NCBI GenBank assembly: GCA_964431735.1
Contig: CAYSLJ010000011.1
Coordinates: forward strand, 6,099-70,098
Source: CALARM01 sp964431735
GTDB lineage: Bacteria > Vulcanimicrobiota > SpSt-956 > JAKJGF01
DNA length: 64,000 nt
Direction of reading: 5' to 3'
The first letter of the stretch is position 1. Each line of letters starts with the position of its first letter. Below are positions 25,506 through 34,535 of the stretch, in pieces. The notes below the pieces were generated by a model, which did not search any database, was not told the DNA's origin, and worked only from the letters and a program-made list of their open reading frames with translations. Position numbers and translations under genes: made by a program.

Positions 25506-27776
25506 ATGACAGGTAAAAAGATATGTTTACTGTGTATTATAATATTAATTTTCTCCTCTATTTTCTGTTCTGGTCAGGAAAAAACAACCCTGCTGGACCA
25601 GGAAATTCAGAAACATTTTAATCAGGCCCAGGTTTTTATAGATACAAGAAATTACAAAGATGCCCTGGAAGAATACAGGAAGATTTTTACCCTGAACAGT
25701 GACTGCCTTGAAGCCCATCAGAAATATGTGGACTGTATGTACGAATATACAGACAAAAATCTCAAGGAAGCTTTCACCTTTTATAGAAAACAGATAAAAA
25801 AAGATAAAGATACTGTTCCCGTATGGTATCTTGGACTCGGCTACTGTTATAAAAAAACAGGCAATGATACGATGGCACAGGACAACTGGCAAAAAGCTAT
25901 CAATCTTTTAAAAGCACAGAAAAAATATGACTTATTTGAAATATATTATAATTTTGCAAAAGATAATGGTATTTTACTGAATAGAACCGATGTAGTTCCT
26001 ATATACTACCCGGTATCAGGAGCAATAATATTATTCATCATTATTGCCCTTGTTGTACGTTACTATCTCAGAAAAAAAGTTATGGAAAAACTTATAAAAC
26101 TGGAAGGCTCCTTTGAAGTATTTGATCCCCGCGGGTTCAAGAGATATATGCTGGATTGCACAGATAAAAAACTCTTTCAGAAATACGGTGACACAATCAG
26201 AATAGGGTCAAAAAAAGGTTGTGACATAATGCTGAAAATAAAAGATGAAGATAAGGTATATGCCATACTGGAAGCGGAAAAAATAGGGGAACAGAACATG
26301 ATTACGGTAAGAACTACATCTGATGATGTGGAAATGTTTCTGGAAGTTCCTAAAAGCAGATATACTCCCGATGATATGATAAAACTCCCCTTTAAAGGGA
26401 GCCCTCTCTGGGATAAAGATATAATAAATATCAAAGACTACAGAATTTTTTATCATAATGTAAAGCTCGGCAAAAGGCTCTGGAAGGATTATCCGGAATC
26501 CGCAAAAGGTTTTCTCTTCGTAGATCCCGATACTCCTCAGGAGGTAGAATTGCCTGACATGGCCATTCTTCAGTCAAAACTGGTTCCTGAAGAAGATCAG
26601 CTTTATAATCCCTATGAAGATCTGAGCAAAACCGTTAAAACTATCATAACTAAAGTTGAAAATAACAGAGAAGAAGAACCTGAATATGACTTTGAACCTA
26701 TGGATGAAAAATACATAATGGAAATATTGCCTCCTTCAGAAAAAGAAGGGAACAGTGATGTCCTGACATATAAAACGGATGAGGAAGAAGAGGAATATTA
26801 TTACGATGAAGATATTTCCTTACCGGAACAGCATAAAACAGATGATATACTTTCATATCCTGTTGATGATAATGAAGAAGTCGAAGAAGATTATGAATTT
26901 GAAGAAACACCTGTCCCTGAACAGGAAAAAAGTGAATATGTTCTTTCATACCCCGCCGAAGAAGATGATGAATATGAAATGGATGTGCTTGCACCGGTCG
27001 AAGCAGGTAAAAAACCCGGCGCAGATGTACTTACATACAGTACCGAAGAAGATTTAGCAGATGAAGAATACGAATTTGAAGAAATCCCGGAAGAAACAAA
27101 TAAAAGTGATGATATGCTGTCTTATCCTGTTCCGACTGAAGAAGAAGACGAAATGTTAGCCTATGCGGAAACAGAGCAGGAAGAGAGTAAAGAGAAAGAG
27201 CCGGAATCTATGGAACTTCTGGAACATTATCCGACTCATCTCCAGAAAATAAATACTAAACTGGATCTTATACCATATGAAGAAGAGAAAAATTCAGTTT
27301 CAATGGATCTTACAGGAATAGAATTATCTTCTCATGGAGAAGTTCTCTGTGGAATTCAGGATATAGAAATAGAGAAAAAAAATGAAGATATTGAAGATAT
27401 TCCAGGTATATGTCTCGAATTCTCAACACCTCTTCACCTGCAGAATTCTCCTGGAAATACTGTGGTTTCACTTGATTTTTCAGATCTTGAAGAATATGAA
27501 GAAAAAGAAATCATACAGGTTTCTTCGTTAATTATAGATGATTTTCCTGAAGAAGAAGAGGAAATCGAGATATCTGCTAAAAAATCTTCGGAAGAAAAAA
27601 AGGTTAAGAAAAAAATCAGAAAAAAAACCAGAGATGATAAACACATAGAAGATTCTCCAGTAGAACAAAAGAAAATCAATATATCCACTAAAAAATCTTC
27701 GGAAGGGAAAAAAGTAATGATTATGGAGAGCAAAAAGGTAAACAAGAAAAAAAAAGAAAAAGATGAACGTAAGTAA
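25506..27776 (+). CDS. Membrane protein: exported TPR domain, TM, FHA-like domain, acidic repeats
   Basis: The start at 25506 follows AAGGAC at good spacing and gives a signal peptide (KKICLLCIIILIFSSIFCSG). Residues of about 30-165 are TPR-like. A membrane span follows (SGAIILFIIIALVVRYYL), and then an FHA-like region on the other side of the membrane with GDTIRIGSKKGCDIMLKI. The rest is a long acidic, low-complexity region with about five imperfect copies of a DxLSYPxEExEExEYEFEE unit, then a Lys-rich tail. FHA domains bind phosphothreonine, so it could link to Ser/Thr kinases such as the one at 42.5 kb (inference). It overlaps the next gene by 14 bases. Confidence 0.75.
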   Translation: MTGKKICLLCIIILIFSSIFCSGQEKTTLLDQEIQKHFNQAQVFIDTRNYKDALEEYRKIFTLNSDCLEAHQKYVDCMYEYTDKNLKEAFTFYRKQIKKDKDTVPVWYLGLGYCYKKTGNDTMAQDNWQKAINLLKAQKKYDLFEIYYNFAKDNGILLNRTDVVPIYYPVSGAIILFIIIALVVRYYLRKKVMEKLIKLEGSFEVFDPRGFKRYMLDCTDKKLFQKYGDTIRIGSKKGCDIMLKIKDEDKVYAILEAEKIGEQNMITVRTTSDDVEMFLEVPKSRYTPDDMIKLPFKGSPLWDKDIINIKDYRIFYHNVKLGKRLWKDYPESAKGFLFVDPDTPQEVELPDMAILQSKLVPEEDQLYNPYEDLSKTVKTIITKVENNREEEPEYDFEPMDEKYIMEILPPSEKEGNSDVLTYKTDEEEEEYYYDEDISLPEQHKTDDILSYPVDDNEEVEEDYEFEETPVPEQEKSEYVLSYPAEEDDEYEMDVLAPVEAGKKPGADVLTYSTEEDLADEEYEFEEIPEETNKSDDMLSYPVPTEEEDEMLAYAETEQEESKEKEPESMELLEHYPTHLQKINTKLDLIPYEEEKNSVSMDLTGIELSSHGEVLCGIQDIEIEKKNEDIEDIPGICLEFSTPLHLQNSPGNTVVSLDFSDLEEYEEKEIIQVSSLIIDDFPEEEEEIEISAKKSSEEKKVKKKIRKKTRDDKHIEDSPVEQKKINISTKKSSEGKKVMIMESKKVNKKKKEKDERK

Positions 27777-28815
27777 ACCGATTACTCAAAAGTTCATTAT
27801 ATGTATTTCCATATTAATGGTTATATTGTTCGTATTTAAAGGTATTAACTATCTTCTCATAAGATTATCTCTGACAAAGGTAAAAATTGTCTTTATAAAT
27901 TATAATTCCGAATATAGAAGGATCTACTCTGTTAATATTGATGGGTCGGAACTAACTATTCTTTCTGATAATAATGGAAAAAAATCATCTCCTGTATGGT
28001 CTCCTGACGGCAGTAAAATAGCTTTTATCAATAGAGAAAACAAATACTCGCAAATATATGTCATGAACAGTAACGGAACCAATAAAATCAAAGTGGCAGA
28101 CCCTTCAGAAGAAATCTGGAGCATATCCTGGTCAAAAAAGGGGGAAAAAATTCTCTACAGTTCTGGTACCAGAAAAAAAACCGATATATTTCTGATAGGC
28201 TGTGATGGTAAGGGAAAAAAACAACTCACTGACAATAAAGCAAAAAATTTACATCCATTCTGGTCTCCTGACAACAGACATATCGTATACGAAGCTCTTT
28301 ACGGTCAGGAAGACGGACGTATTTATATAATGGATAGTAATGGAGATAATCATAGAAAATTGACAGATAACACATGGAAAGAAAGCCATCCTGTCTGGTC
28401 TCCTGACGGAAAAAAAATAATGTTTATAGAAATAATATTAAAAATTAATAAAGAAATATGTACTATAAATCCTGACGGAACAGAAAAAAATAATATTACA
28501 AAAAATGAAGGAAATGACTATTTTGCATCATGGTCTCCAGACAGTAAAAAAATAGCCTTTCAGTCGGACCGTGATGGCAATACAGAAATATATGTTATAA
28601 ATGCAGACGGAACAGATGTAAGGCGACTTACCAGGAATCCTAAGGGAACAGACTGGAATCCTTTATGGTCTCCCGGAGGGGATCATATTATTTTTATTTC
28701 CGATATGGAAAAAGGTTATAATAATATCTATATGGTTGATTTAAACGGAAGAAATTTAAGAAAATTAATTAATATGCCTTACAATATAAGCCAGCCAGAT
28801 CTGATATTAAAGTGA
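27763..28815 (+). CDS. TolB-like WD40/PD40 beta-propeller, membrane-anchored
   Basis: A 350-residue protein. An N-terminal hydrophobic segment (FIICISILMVILFVFKGI) anchors or exports it. Six propeller blades follow, each with WSPDGxKIxFxS and IYxMNxDGTxxxxLT motifs, as in TolB and DPP-IV-like PD40 repeats. No Pal or Tol genes are near, so a TolB role is not implied. The ATG lies inside the end of the preceding gene, which suggests coupled translation and a shared periplasmic or surface function. Confidence 0.88.
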   Translation: MNVSKPITQKFIICISILMVILFVFKGINYLLIRLSLTKVKIVFINYNSEYRRIYSVNIDGSELTILSDNNGKKSSPVWSPDGSKIAFINRENKYSQIYVMNSNGTNKIKVADPSEEIWSISWSKKGEKILYSSGTRKKTDIFLIGCDGKGKKQLTDNKAKNLHPFWSPDNRHIVYEALYGQEDGRIYIMDSNGDNHRKLTDNTWKESHPVWSPDGKKIMFIEIILKINKEICTINPDGTEKNNITKNEGNDYFASWSPDSKKIAFQSDRDGNTEIYVINADGTDVRRLTRNPKGTDWNPLWSPGGDHIIFISDMEKGYNNIYMVDLNGRNLRKLINMPYNISQPDLILK

Positions 28816-28834
28816 ACAGTGAAAGGATAAAATT

Positions 28835-29272
28835 ATGAAGCATATAGACATAAAATTTAAAAAACTTAATTCTCAAAGTATAATACCGGAATATATGAGT
28901 AATTTCGCATCAGGCGCTGACATATATGCCTGTGAAGAACTTTTAATAGAGCCGGGAGACATAAAACTCGTATCTACAGGTTTTTCCATGGCAATACCTG
29001 AAGGATTTGAGGGACAGATAAGACCAAGAAGCGGCCTGGCATTAACGCATGGTATAAGTGTGCTGAATAGTCCTGGAACGATTGACAGTGATTATAGAGG
29101 TGAAGTAAAGGTTATTCTCATTAACATGGGGAAGAAAGCTTTTACGGTAAAACATGGAGACAGAATTGCCCAGCTTGTCATAACTGAAGCAGTCAGAGCA
29201 TCCTTTCAAACAGTAGATCAACTTGATGAAACACAGAGAAGTGAAGGAGGCTTCGGACATACGGGTTTCTGA
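28835..29272 (+). CDS. dut: Deoxyuridine 5'-triphosphate nucleotidohydrolase
   Basis: It hydrolyses dUTP to dUMP and pyrophosphate, keeping uracil out of DNA and supplying the thymidylate precursor. The five motifs of trimeric dUTPases are all present: ASGADIYA, RPRSGLAL, GTIDSDYRGEV with the catalytic Asp, RIAQLVI and RSEGGFGHTG. The length (145 aa) is typical. AAAGGA precedes the ATG. Its gene ends 5 bases from the end of the convergent Pro-rich protein gene. Confidence 0.96.
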   Translation: MKHIDIKFKKLNSQSIIPEYMSNFASGADIYACEELLIEPGDIKLVSTGFSMAIPEGFEGQIRPRSGLALTHGISVLNSPGTIDSDYRGEVKVILINMGKKAFTVKHGDRIAQLVITEAVRASFQTVDQLDETQRSEGGFGHTGF

Positions 29273-29277
29273 AAGAA

Positions 29278-30060
29278 TCATAGTTTTTTCTTTTTACTTA
29301 AAAAATAAATCAATACAGGAAAAATAATCATAACTGCTGCTCCTATATAAAATTCGAGGGGTATTTCTTTAAGCCCTTTTCCATGTCCCGTCGGCATAGG
29401 AGGAGTATTTTCTTCCGGTAAAGGAGAAACCTGATTGCCATTCGGTTCGGAAGGAGCAGTATTTGCATCGGAACTTCCCGGCTCGTATGGTTCCACTTCG
29501 CCGGTCTTACCCGTCTCTGTGCTGTCTTTAACAGAACCGTTCGGTTCAAAAGGTACAACTTCTTCTTTCTGAGTCGGCGTGGGTTTTACCTTCTCAGGAG
29601 CAGGGGTTTCCTGTTCATATGGTTCAACTACCGAAGGAGGTTCTGTCTCAGGTGGTTTATCAACAGAAGGAGTTTCTCCGAAAGGTACAAGGTCATCGGC
29701 AGGTAATTTACCGCCGGAAGGAGTAACAGACTCAGGTTCCTGTCCGTAAGGTTCAAGGCCTGAAGAACTGGAGGGCTTTTTCTCTTCCCCGTAAGGTTTA
29801 AGCTCTGACGAAGTATCTGATTTCTTTGTCGGTTTTGCCGTAGGCACAGATTTCATTGTCGGGAAAGTTTTTATTGTAGGAAAAGGTTTCATGGTAGGCA
29901 TATCAGGCATATTACTTCTATCAGGTATGGCTGGCACAGAAGGCATTACAGGATTAACAGGAGAATTCGGGGCGGAAAAACTCTGACGATTTTCTGCATA
30001 GATACCCCTTATCTGAAGCAAACATAACATGAATATTAAATATAATAACATTCTTTTCAT
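29278..30060 (-). CDS. Exported Pro-rich repeat protein with C-terminal membrane anchor
   Basis: A 260-residue protein with a signal peptide (MKRMLLYLIFMLCLLQIRGIYA). It has a long Pro/Glu/Ser/Thr-rich central region with repeats of the type PTMKxFPT and (E)PYxQE, and a C-terminal span (FYIGAAVMIIFPVLIYFLS) followed by KKKKL. This is a typical bitopic surface or periplasmic spacer. The function is unknown. It starts 1 base after the hydF stop and is probably co-transcribed with hydF. Confidence 0.7.
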   Translation of the reverse strand: MKRMLLYLIFMLCLLQIRGIYAENRQSFSAPNSPVNPVMPSVPAIPDRSNMPDMPTMKPFPTIKTFPTMKSVPTAKPTKKSDTSSELKPYGEEKKPSSSSGLEPYGQEPESVTPSGGKLPADDLVPFGETPSVDKPPETEPPSVVEPYEQETPAPEKVKPTPTQKEEVVPFEPNGSVKDSTETGKTGEVEPYEPGSSDANTAPSEPNGNQVSPLPEENTPPMPTGHGKGLKEIPLEFYIGAAVMIIFPVLIYFLSKKKKL

Positions 30061-30061
30061 C

Positions 30062-31309
30062 TTAATACGTCCTTTTTTCTCTTCTATAAGCGTCCAGAGC
30101 GGCCGGAAATGGTGAAAGAACCCTTTCTATAACTCCCTGTATAAAGGAAATACACAGACCATAATTGGTTACAGGCACCCCCTCCTGCCTTGCTTTATGA
30201 ATCCTGAATAACATTTCTCTTCTCGTAAGCATACATCCTCCGCAGTGCACAACAAGCTTATATTCTTTAAGATTTTCAGGATAGTCTCTTCCGCAGGACG
30301 TATCAATCTGAATATCTCCGCCTATATGCTGTCTTAACCATCGCGGAATTTTTACTCTTCCTATGTCATCTTCTATAGGATGGTGACTGCATGCTTCACC
30401 TATAAGTATTTTATCACCAGGTTTTAATTTATCTATTGCAGAAACACTTCTGGCCGCTTCTACAATATCACCTTTATACCGTGCGAAGAGTACAGAAAAA
30501 GTAGTGCATTTGATATGTCCGGGAGTGTCTGCCACCATTTTAAGAACTACCTGTGAATCACATACTGCTATATCAGGAGGATTCTTAAGATTATTCAATA
30601 TATGGGCATATTCTCTTTCTTTGACTACAAGGGCTGCGCCGTCATTATCCAGAACATCTCTTATAGCCTGTACCTGTGGAAGAATAAGTCGTCCTTTCGG
30701 AGCCTGCAGATCTATAGGGACAACAAGAACCGCTATACCACCCGGTGTCATGAGATCGCCTATAAGAGGAGGGGGATTAAAAAATTCTTCAGGACAGATA
30801 TAAATTAAATGTTTTTTCAATTCATTTACATATTTATCCTTTTTCCCGGCATCTATACTCGAACATAGCAGGAATCTTTCAGTTTTCGTTCTTAAATCTT
30901 CCAGAAAAGAAGAAGAAGGTTCTTTTAAATCGATTTTATTTACTGCAACTATGGAAGGGGTGTTCCTTTTTTTTGCTTCTTCTAAAATTTTTTCTTCATA
31001 TTCTCCCCACTCATCAGGTTCTGTTATGATTATAATCACATCTGAACGGTCAAAAATCTTGCCTGTTTTTTTAATTCTCAATTCTGCAAGAGTCGAAGTA
31101 TCATCAAGGCCTGCTGTATCAAGGAATACTACAGGCCCCAGAGGTAACAGTTCCATTGATTTCTCAACTACATCTGTTGTAGTGCCCGGCACAGGCGATG
31201 TTATTGCCACGTCCTGTGAAGCAACCATATTGAGAAAACTTGATTTTCCCACATTGGTTCTCCCGAAAAGACCTATCTGTAATCTCAAAGATTTCGGTGT
31301 TTTTTGCAT
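30062..31309 (-). CDS. hydF: [FeFe]-hydrogenase maturation GTPase HydF
   Basis: The scaffold GTPase receives the 2Fe subcluster made by HydE and HydG and delivers it to HydA. N-terminal GTPase motifs: GRTNVGKS (16-23), TTTD, DTAG and NKID. The C-terminal Fe-S ligands fit the family pattern CxH...HCxxC: EACSHHP and, about 45 residues on, VVHCGGCMLTRREM. The length (415 aa) is normal. HydE, HydG and HydA are not in the window. The upstream aspA gene on the same strand, 40 bases away, is separated by a heptamer repeat. Confidence 0.95.
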   Translation of the reverse strand: MQKTPKSLRLQIGLFGRTNVGKSSFLNMVASQDVAITSPVPGTTTDVVEKSMELLPLGPVVFLDTAGLDDTSTLAELRIKKTGKIFDRSDVIIIITEPDEWGEYEEKILEEAKKRNTPSIVAVNKIDLKEPSSSFLEDLRTKTERFLLCSSIDAGKKDKYVNELKKHLIYICPEEFFNPPPLIGDLMTPGGIAVLVVPIDLQAPKGRLILPQVQAIRDVLDNDGAALVVKEREYAHILNNLKNPPDIAVCDSQVVLKMVADTPGHIKCTTFSVLFARYKGDIVEAARSVSAIDKLKPGDKILIGEACSHHPIEDDIGRVKIPRWLRQHIGGDIQIDTSCGRDYPENLKEYKLVVHCGGCMLTRREMLFRIHKARQEGVPVTNYGLCISFIQGVIERVLSPFPAALDAYRREKRTY

Positions 31310-31341
31310 AAAAATCTCATCCTTATTTAATGAAGAGCCGC

Positions 31342-31362
31342 ATTACGCGTTACGCGTTACGA
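31342..31362. repeat. GTTACGC heptamer array inside the 3' end of aspA
   Basis: ATTACGC, GTTACGC, GTTACGA. On the minus strand it encodes the final Asn-Ala and the TAA stop of aspA. Confidence 0.85.
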
Positions 31363-32750
31363 TTCTCATATAAATCTTCCTTTCTGAATCCGAGACTCAT
31401 AAGTTTATATGGCGATAAAACCCTTTCAACCATTTCTTTTCCCAGTTTATTACTTAAAAATTCTCTTAAATTTTTATGTTCCGACGCAAAAAATTCTTTA
31501 ATGATTTCAGTACATGCTTCATATCCGACATACGGTATGAAGGCAGTTACTATTACAGGGCTCCTGTCAAAATATTCCCTGCATAGATCTTTATTTGCCT
31601 TTATCTGTTCAACATAACCGGTTAACATACTATTTGTATTTATGAGCAACTCAATGGTTTCCAGCATGGCAAAAGATAGAAGTGGCATAAATTCATTTAT
31701 CTGAAAAGTACTTCTTGACGTTGTTTCACATATAATAAAATCATTTGCCATAACCTTTATACCTGCCTGAATTGCCGCTTCTGCCATAACAGGATTGACT
31801 TTCCCCGGCATGACGGAAGAACCTGCCTGTACAGGAGGCAGCACTATTTCTCCCAGAAGATTTAACATACGAAGATCGTTTGAAATCTTTATAATATTAC
31901 TGGCATGGCTTTTCATAATACCTGAAGTTTCTACAAAAGAATCACTGCTGGCAGTCTGATCCATAACATTTTCTCCTCTTGCTATACCAAGTCCTGTAAT
32001 ATCTCTTAATTTTTCTATAACGAGAAATATATAACTTCTCGGAGCACAGAGTCCTGTTCCGACTGATGTTCCCCCTATATTTACAGTTCTCAACCTTTCT
32101 TCACACTTAAAGGTTCTCCATCTATCCCGGGCAATTGCTTCTGCAAAACAGGAAAATTCCGCTCCCAGTGTAACAGGAACTCCTTCCTGAAGCTCTGTAC
32201 GGCCTATCTTAACTATTTCTGCAAATTCTTTCTCTTTTTTCTGAAAGGCCCCCTGAAGTTCTGCAATTTTCTGGCTTAAATTTCTTAGGCCCAGTATGGC
32301 AGCTATTTTTACTGCTGTCGGATAGGTATCGTTTGTTGACTGATGAAGATTTACCGTTTCAATGGGATGGATAAAAGAATATTCTCCTTTATGCCTCCCT
32401 GAAAGTTCTATTGCCCTGTTTGCAATGACTTCATTTATATTCATATTGGTGGAAGTACCTGCTCCGCCCTGGAGAGCATCTACAGGGAAACTGTCCGAAA
32501 GATGGCCTTCTATGATTTCATCACAGGCAAATTCTATTACTTCAGCTTTCTCCCTTTCTATATAGCCCAGTTCAAAATTTGCAAGACAGCAGGCTTTTTT
32601 CACCATAGCAAGGGCTTTTATAAGGGCACTGTTTACTCTATATCCTGTGAGACTGAAATTTTCTTTTCCTCTTTCCGTATGGATACCCCAGTATACATGG
32701 TCAGGAATATCTTTTTCTCCCAGTAAATCATGTTCTTTTCGATAATTCAT
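31350..32750 (-). CDS. aspA: Aspartate ammonia-lyase (fumarase/aspartase superfamily)
   Basis: The enzyme converts L-aspartate to fumarate and ammonia. It carries the superfamily signature GSSVMPGKVNPVMAEA with the catalytic serine loop. Aspartase-type motifs include GGAGTSTNMNINEVIANRA, HQSTNDTYPTA and GRTELQEGVPVTLG. The length (466 aa) fits AspA. It lies directly upstream of hydF; I recall that lyase genes of this type occur in some [FeFe]-hydrogenase maturation clusters, so ammonia supply for H-cluster amine synthesis is a possible link (inference). The last residues and the stop codon come from a heptamer repeat. Confidence 0.92.
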   Translation of the reverse strand: MNYRKEHDLLGEKDIPDHVYWGIHTERGKENFSLTGYRVNSALIKALAMVKKACCLANFELGYIEREKAEVIEFACDEIIEGHLSDSFPVDALQGGAGTSTNMNINEVIANRAIELSGRHKGEYSFIHPIETVNLHQSTNDTYPTAVKIAAILGLRNLSQKIAELQGAFQKKEKEFAEIVKIGRTELQEGVPVTLGAEFSCFAEAIARDRWRTFKCEERLRTVNIGGTSVGTGLCAPRSYIFLVIEKLRDITGLGIARGENVMDQTASSDSFVETSGIMKSHASNIIKISNDLRMLNLLGEIVLPPVQAGSSVMPGKVNPVMAEAAIQAGIKVMANDFIICETTSRSTFQINEFMPLLSFAMLETIELLINTNSMLTGYVEQIKANKDLCREYFDRSPVIVTAFIPYVGYEACTEIIKEFFASEHKNLREFLSNKLGKEMVERVLSPYKLMSLGFRKEDLYENRNA

Positions 32751-32880
32751 TTTATTCTCCTATGAGTTTTATTACAGATATTATAGTGTATTTAGAATTT
32801 AAATTGTCATGACGCGTAAATATAATATTTTACATTTAAGAAAATGTCAAATATTTATAGTTATATTTTATTTCATAAGT

Positions 32881-32971
32881 TAAATTATTTAGATAAACTG
32901 CTTCTACATAATTTTCATTTAAAGCTTAATTTTACGGCATTAAAAATAAAAATTCCTATACCTTTAAATTA
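32881..32971. repeat. AT-rich dispersed repeat R2 (copy 1)
   Basis: About 91 bp starting TAAATTATTTAGATAAA and ending with AAAAATTCCTATACC and TTAAATTA. Similar copies lie at 39331-39420 and 42300-42390. It contains an inverted TTTAGATAAA/TTTAAAGC-type pair. It fills much of the 32751-33123 gap; the rest shows only a heptamer remnant at 32812 and the promoter at 33042. Confidence 0.75.
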
Positions 32972-33041
32972 CATAGTAAAGACTGAATAATGTCCTATTC
33001 TTTTCATTTTTCACTACTCACTCAGGTAATCCAATCGACTA

Positions 33042-33070
33042 TTGGCAAGATTTACATTATATGATATTAT
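33042..33070 (+). promoter_or_regulatory. Sigma-70-type promoter for the CorC-family gene pair
   Basis: TTGGCA (33042-33047), a 17-base spacer and TATTAT (33065-33070), in the intergenic space upstream of the short frame and the two CBS-domain genes. Confidence 0.65.
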
Positions 33071-33123
33071 AAATAAAATATCTTTATACAGAGAGGAATT
33101 TAAACGGCATTTTGCCAGGAATT

Positions 33124-33222
33124 ATGGGAAATGACTGTACAATTACGCCTCACGAAGAACCGCCTGATGAGGAACCGCCCAATTCATATATAACTCCCTC
33201 TCACAGGAATGAGGGGTCATGA
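33124..33222 (+). CDS. Possible 32-aa leader peptide coupled to the CorC-family gene
   Basis: A 33-codon frame starting ATG (MGNDCTITPHEEPPDEEPPN) whose TGA overlaps the start codon of the next gene as ATGA. It lies downstream of a good promoter and has only a weak AGGAA ribosome site. The Pro/Glu-rich sequence has no recognised homology. It may be a real small protein, a translational coupler, or chance. Confidence 0.3.
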   Translation: MGNDCTITPHEEPPDEEPPNSYITPSHRNEGS

Positions 33223-34535
33223 GTATTTTACCTGCAGGAATAATTTTAATTTTTATCCTTGTAAGTGCTTTTTATGTAGGAGCAGAATTTTCTGTTGTAA
33301 GTTCCAGGCGGAGTCGTATAAAACAGATGGCAGAAGAAGGAAACTTCATGGCTATCCGTCTGTTATCTGTAATGCAGGATTCTAAAAAATTAAATCGTTA
33401 TATAGCCTGCTGTCAGATAGGTATTACTATTTCCAGCCTTCTTCTCGGTTCTTACGGAGAAGCTACACTGGCAAGACAACTCGCTCCTGTATTTCAAAAA
33501 CTGGGAAACTTCCAGGAAGTGGCTGCCCATTCTACAGCAGCGCTGGTAATACTCTTATTATTAACAGGAATACTGCTGGTTTTCGGAGAACTTATTCCCA
33601 AATACCTTTCTTTACAGTATCCGACTCAAACTGCTCTTATCACAATTTTACCTATGTCCTGGTCTATGTCCCTCTTTTCCTGGTTCATTCCTGTAATCAG
33701 CACAAGTGGTTCCATAGTACTTAAACTTATCGGTAAAGATGAAGCGGCACACAGGCATATCCATTCCCCGGAAGAAATTGATCTCCTTATTGCAGAAAGC
33801 AGAGACGGAGGACTCCTTGAACCTGATGAGCATAAGAGATTACATCAGGCTCTTCAACTCAGTATAAGGCCGGCCCATCAGTTGATGGTTCCAAGGCTTC
33901 ATATCAATGCCATTGATCTGGAAACCCCCGTTGACGAAATACTTGAAAAAGTCGCTCAGAGCCCATATACAAGACTTCCTGTTTATAAAGGTACAATTGA
34001 TAATATAATTGGTATGATTAACATAAAAGATATGGTCATGCATTACTTAAAATATGGGAATATCAAGTCCATTGACAGGTTAATGAGACCTGCACTGTTC
34101 ATACCTGATACTGTAAAAGCCGACAGATTGCTCTCTATGTTAAAAGAAAAAAAATGCCATCAGGCTATGATAGTAGATGAATTTGGTGGTGTTGCAGGCC
34201 TTATAACACTTGAGGATGTACTGGCAGAACTTGTGGGAGACGTAGAAGATGAATTTAAAACCCACCAGCTCAGGGCCGAGGCTTTGCCTGACGGAAGGGT
34301 ACGTTTACCCGGTATTATGCGGCTCGATGAAGCAGAACAGTGGACAGGTGTTCTATGGGAAGGTAATGTTGATACAATAGGAGGATATGTAACTGAAATA
34401 CTCGGTCATCTTCCCAGAGCAGGGGAACATATTACTATTGACGGTATAGAACTGGAAATTGAAGAGATCAACCATCGTGCTATCCGTTCCATTCTGGTAA
34501 AACCTGTTTCACAGGAGGAAGCAAATAATGGATAG
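33219..34535 (+). CDS. HlyC/CorC-family membrane protein (CNNM, CBS pair) copy 1
   Basis: A 438-residue protein with the order DUF21/CNNM transmembrane domain (residues 1-200), two CBS domains (about 215-335) with MVPRLHINAIDL and YTRLPVYKG motifs, and a C-terminal CorC_HlyC transporter-associated domain. Family members are linked to magnesium or other cation homeostasis; older hemolysin labels are not informative. The ATG overlaps the stop of a short upstream frame. Its last 8 bases overlap the paralogue that follows. Confidence 0.9.
   Translation: MSILPAGIILIFILVSAFYVGAEFSVVSSRRSRIKQMAEEGNFMAIRLLSVMQDSKKLNRYIACCQIGITISSLLLGSYGEATLARQLAPVFQKLGNFQEVAAHSTAALVILLLLTGILLVFGELIPKYLSLQYPTQTALITILPMSWSMSLFSWFIPVISTSGSIVLKLIGKDEAAHRHIHSPEEIDLLIAESRDGGLLEPDEHKRLHQALQLSIRPAHQLMVPRLHINAIDLETPVDEILEKVAQSPYTRLPVYKGTIDNIIGMINIKDMVMHYLKYGNIKSIDRLMRPALFIPDTVKADRLLSMLKEKKCHQAMIVDEFGGVAGLITLEDVLAELVGDVEDEFKTHQLRAEALPDGRVRLPGIMRLDEAEQWTGVLWEGNVDTIGGYVTEILGHLPRAGEHITIDGIELEIEEINHRAIRSILVKPVSQEEANNG

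Noticed and set aside
27763..28815. TolB of a Tol-Pal system
   Set aside because: The propeller repeats fit, but there is no TolB N-terminal domain and no tolA, tolQ, tolR or pal gene nearby.
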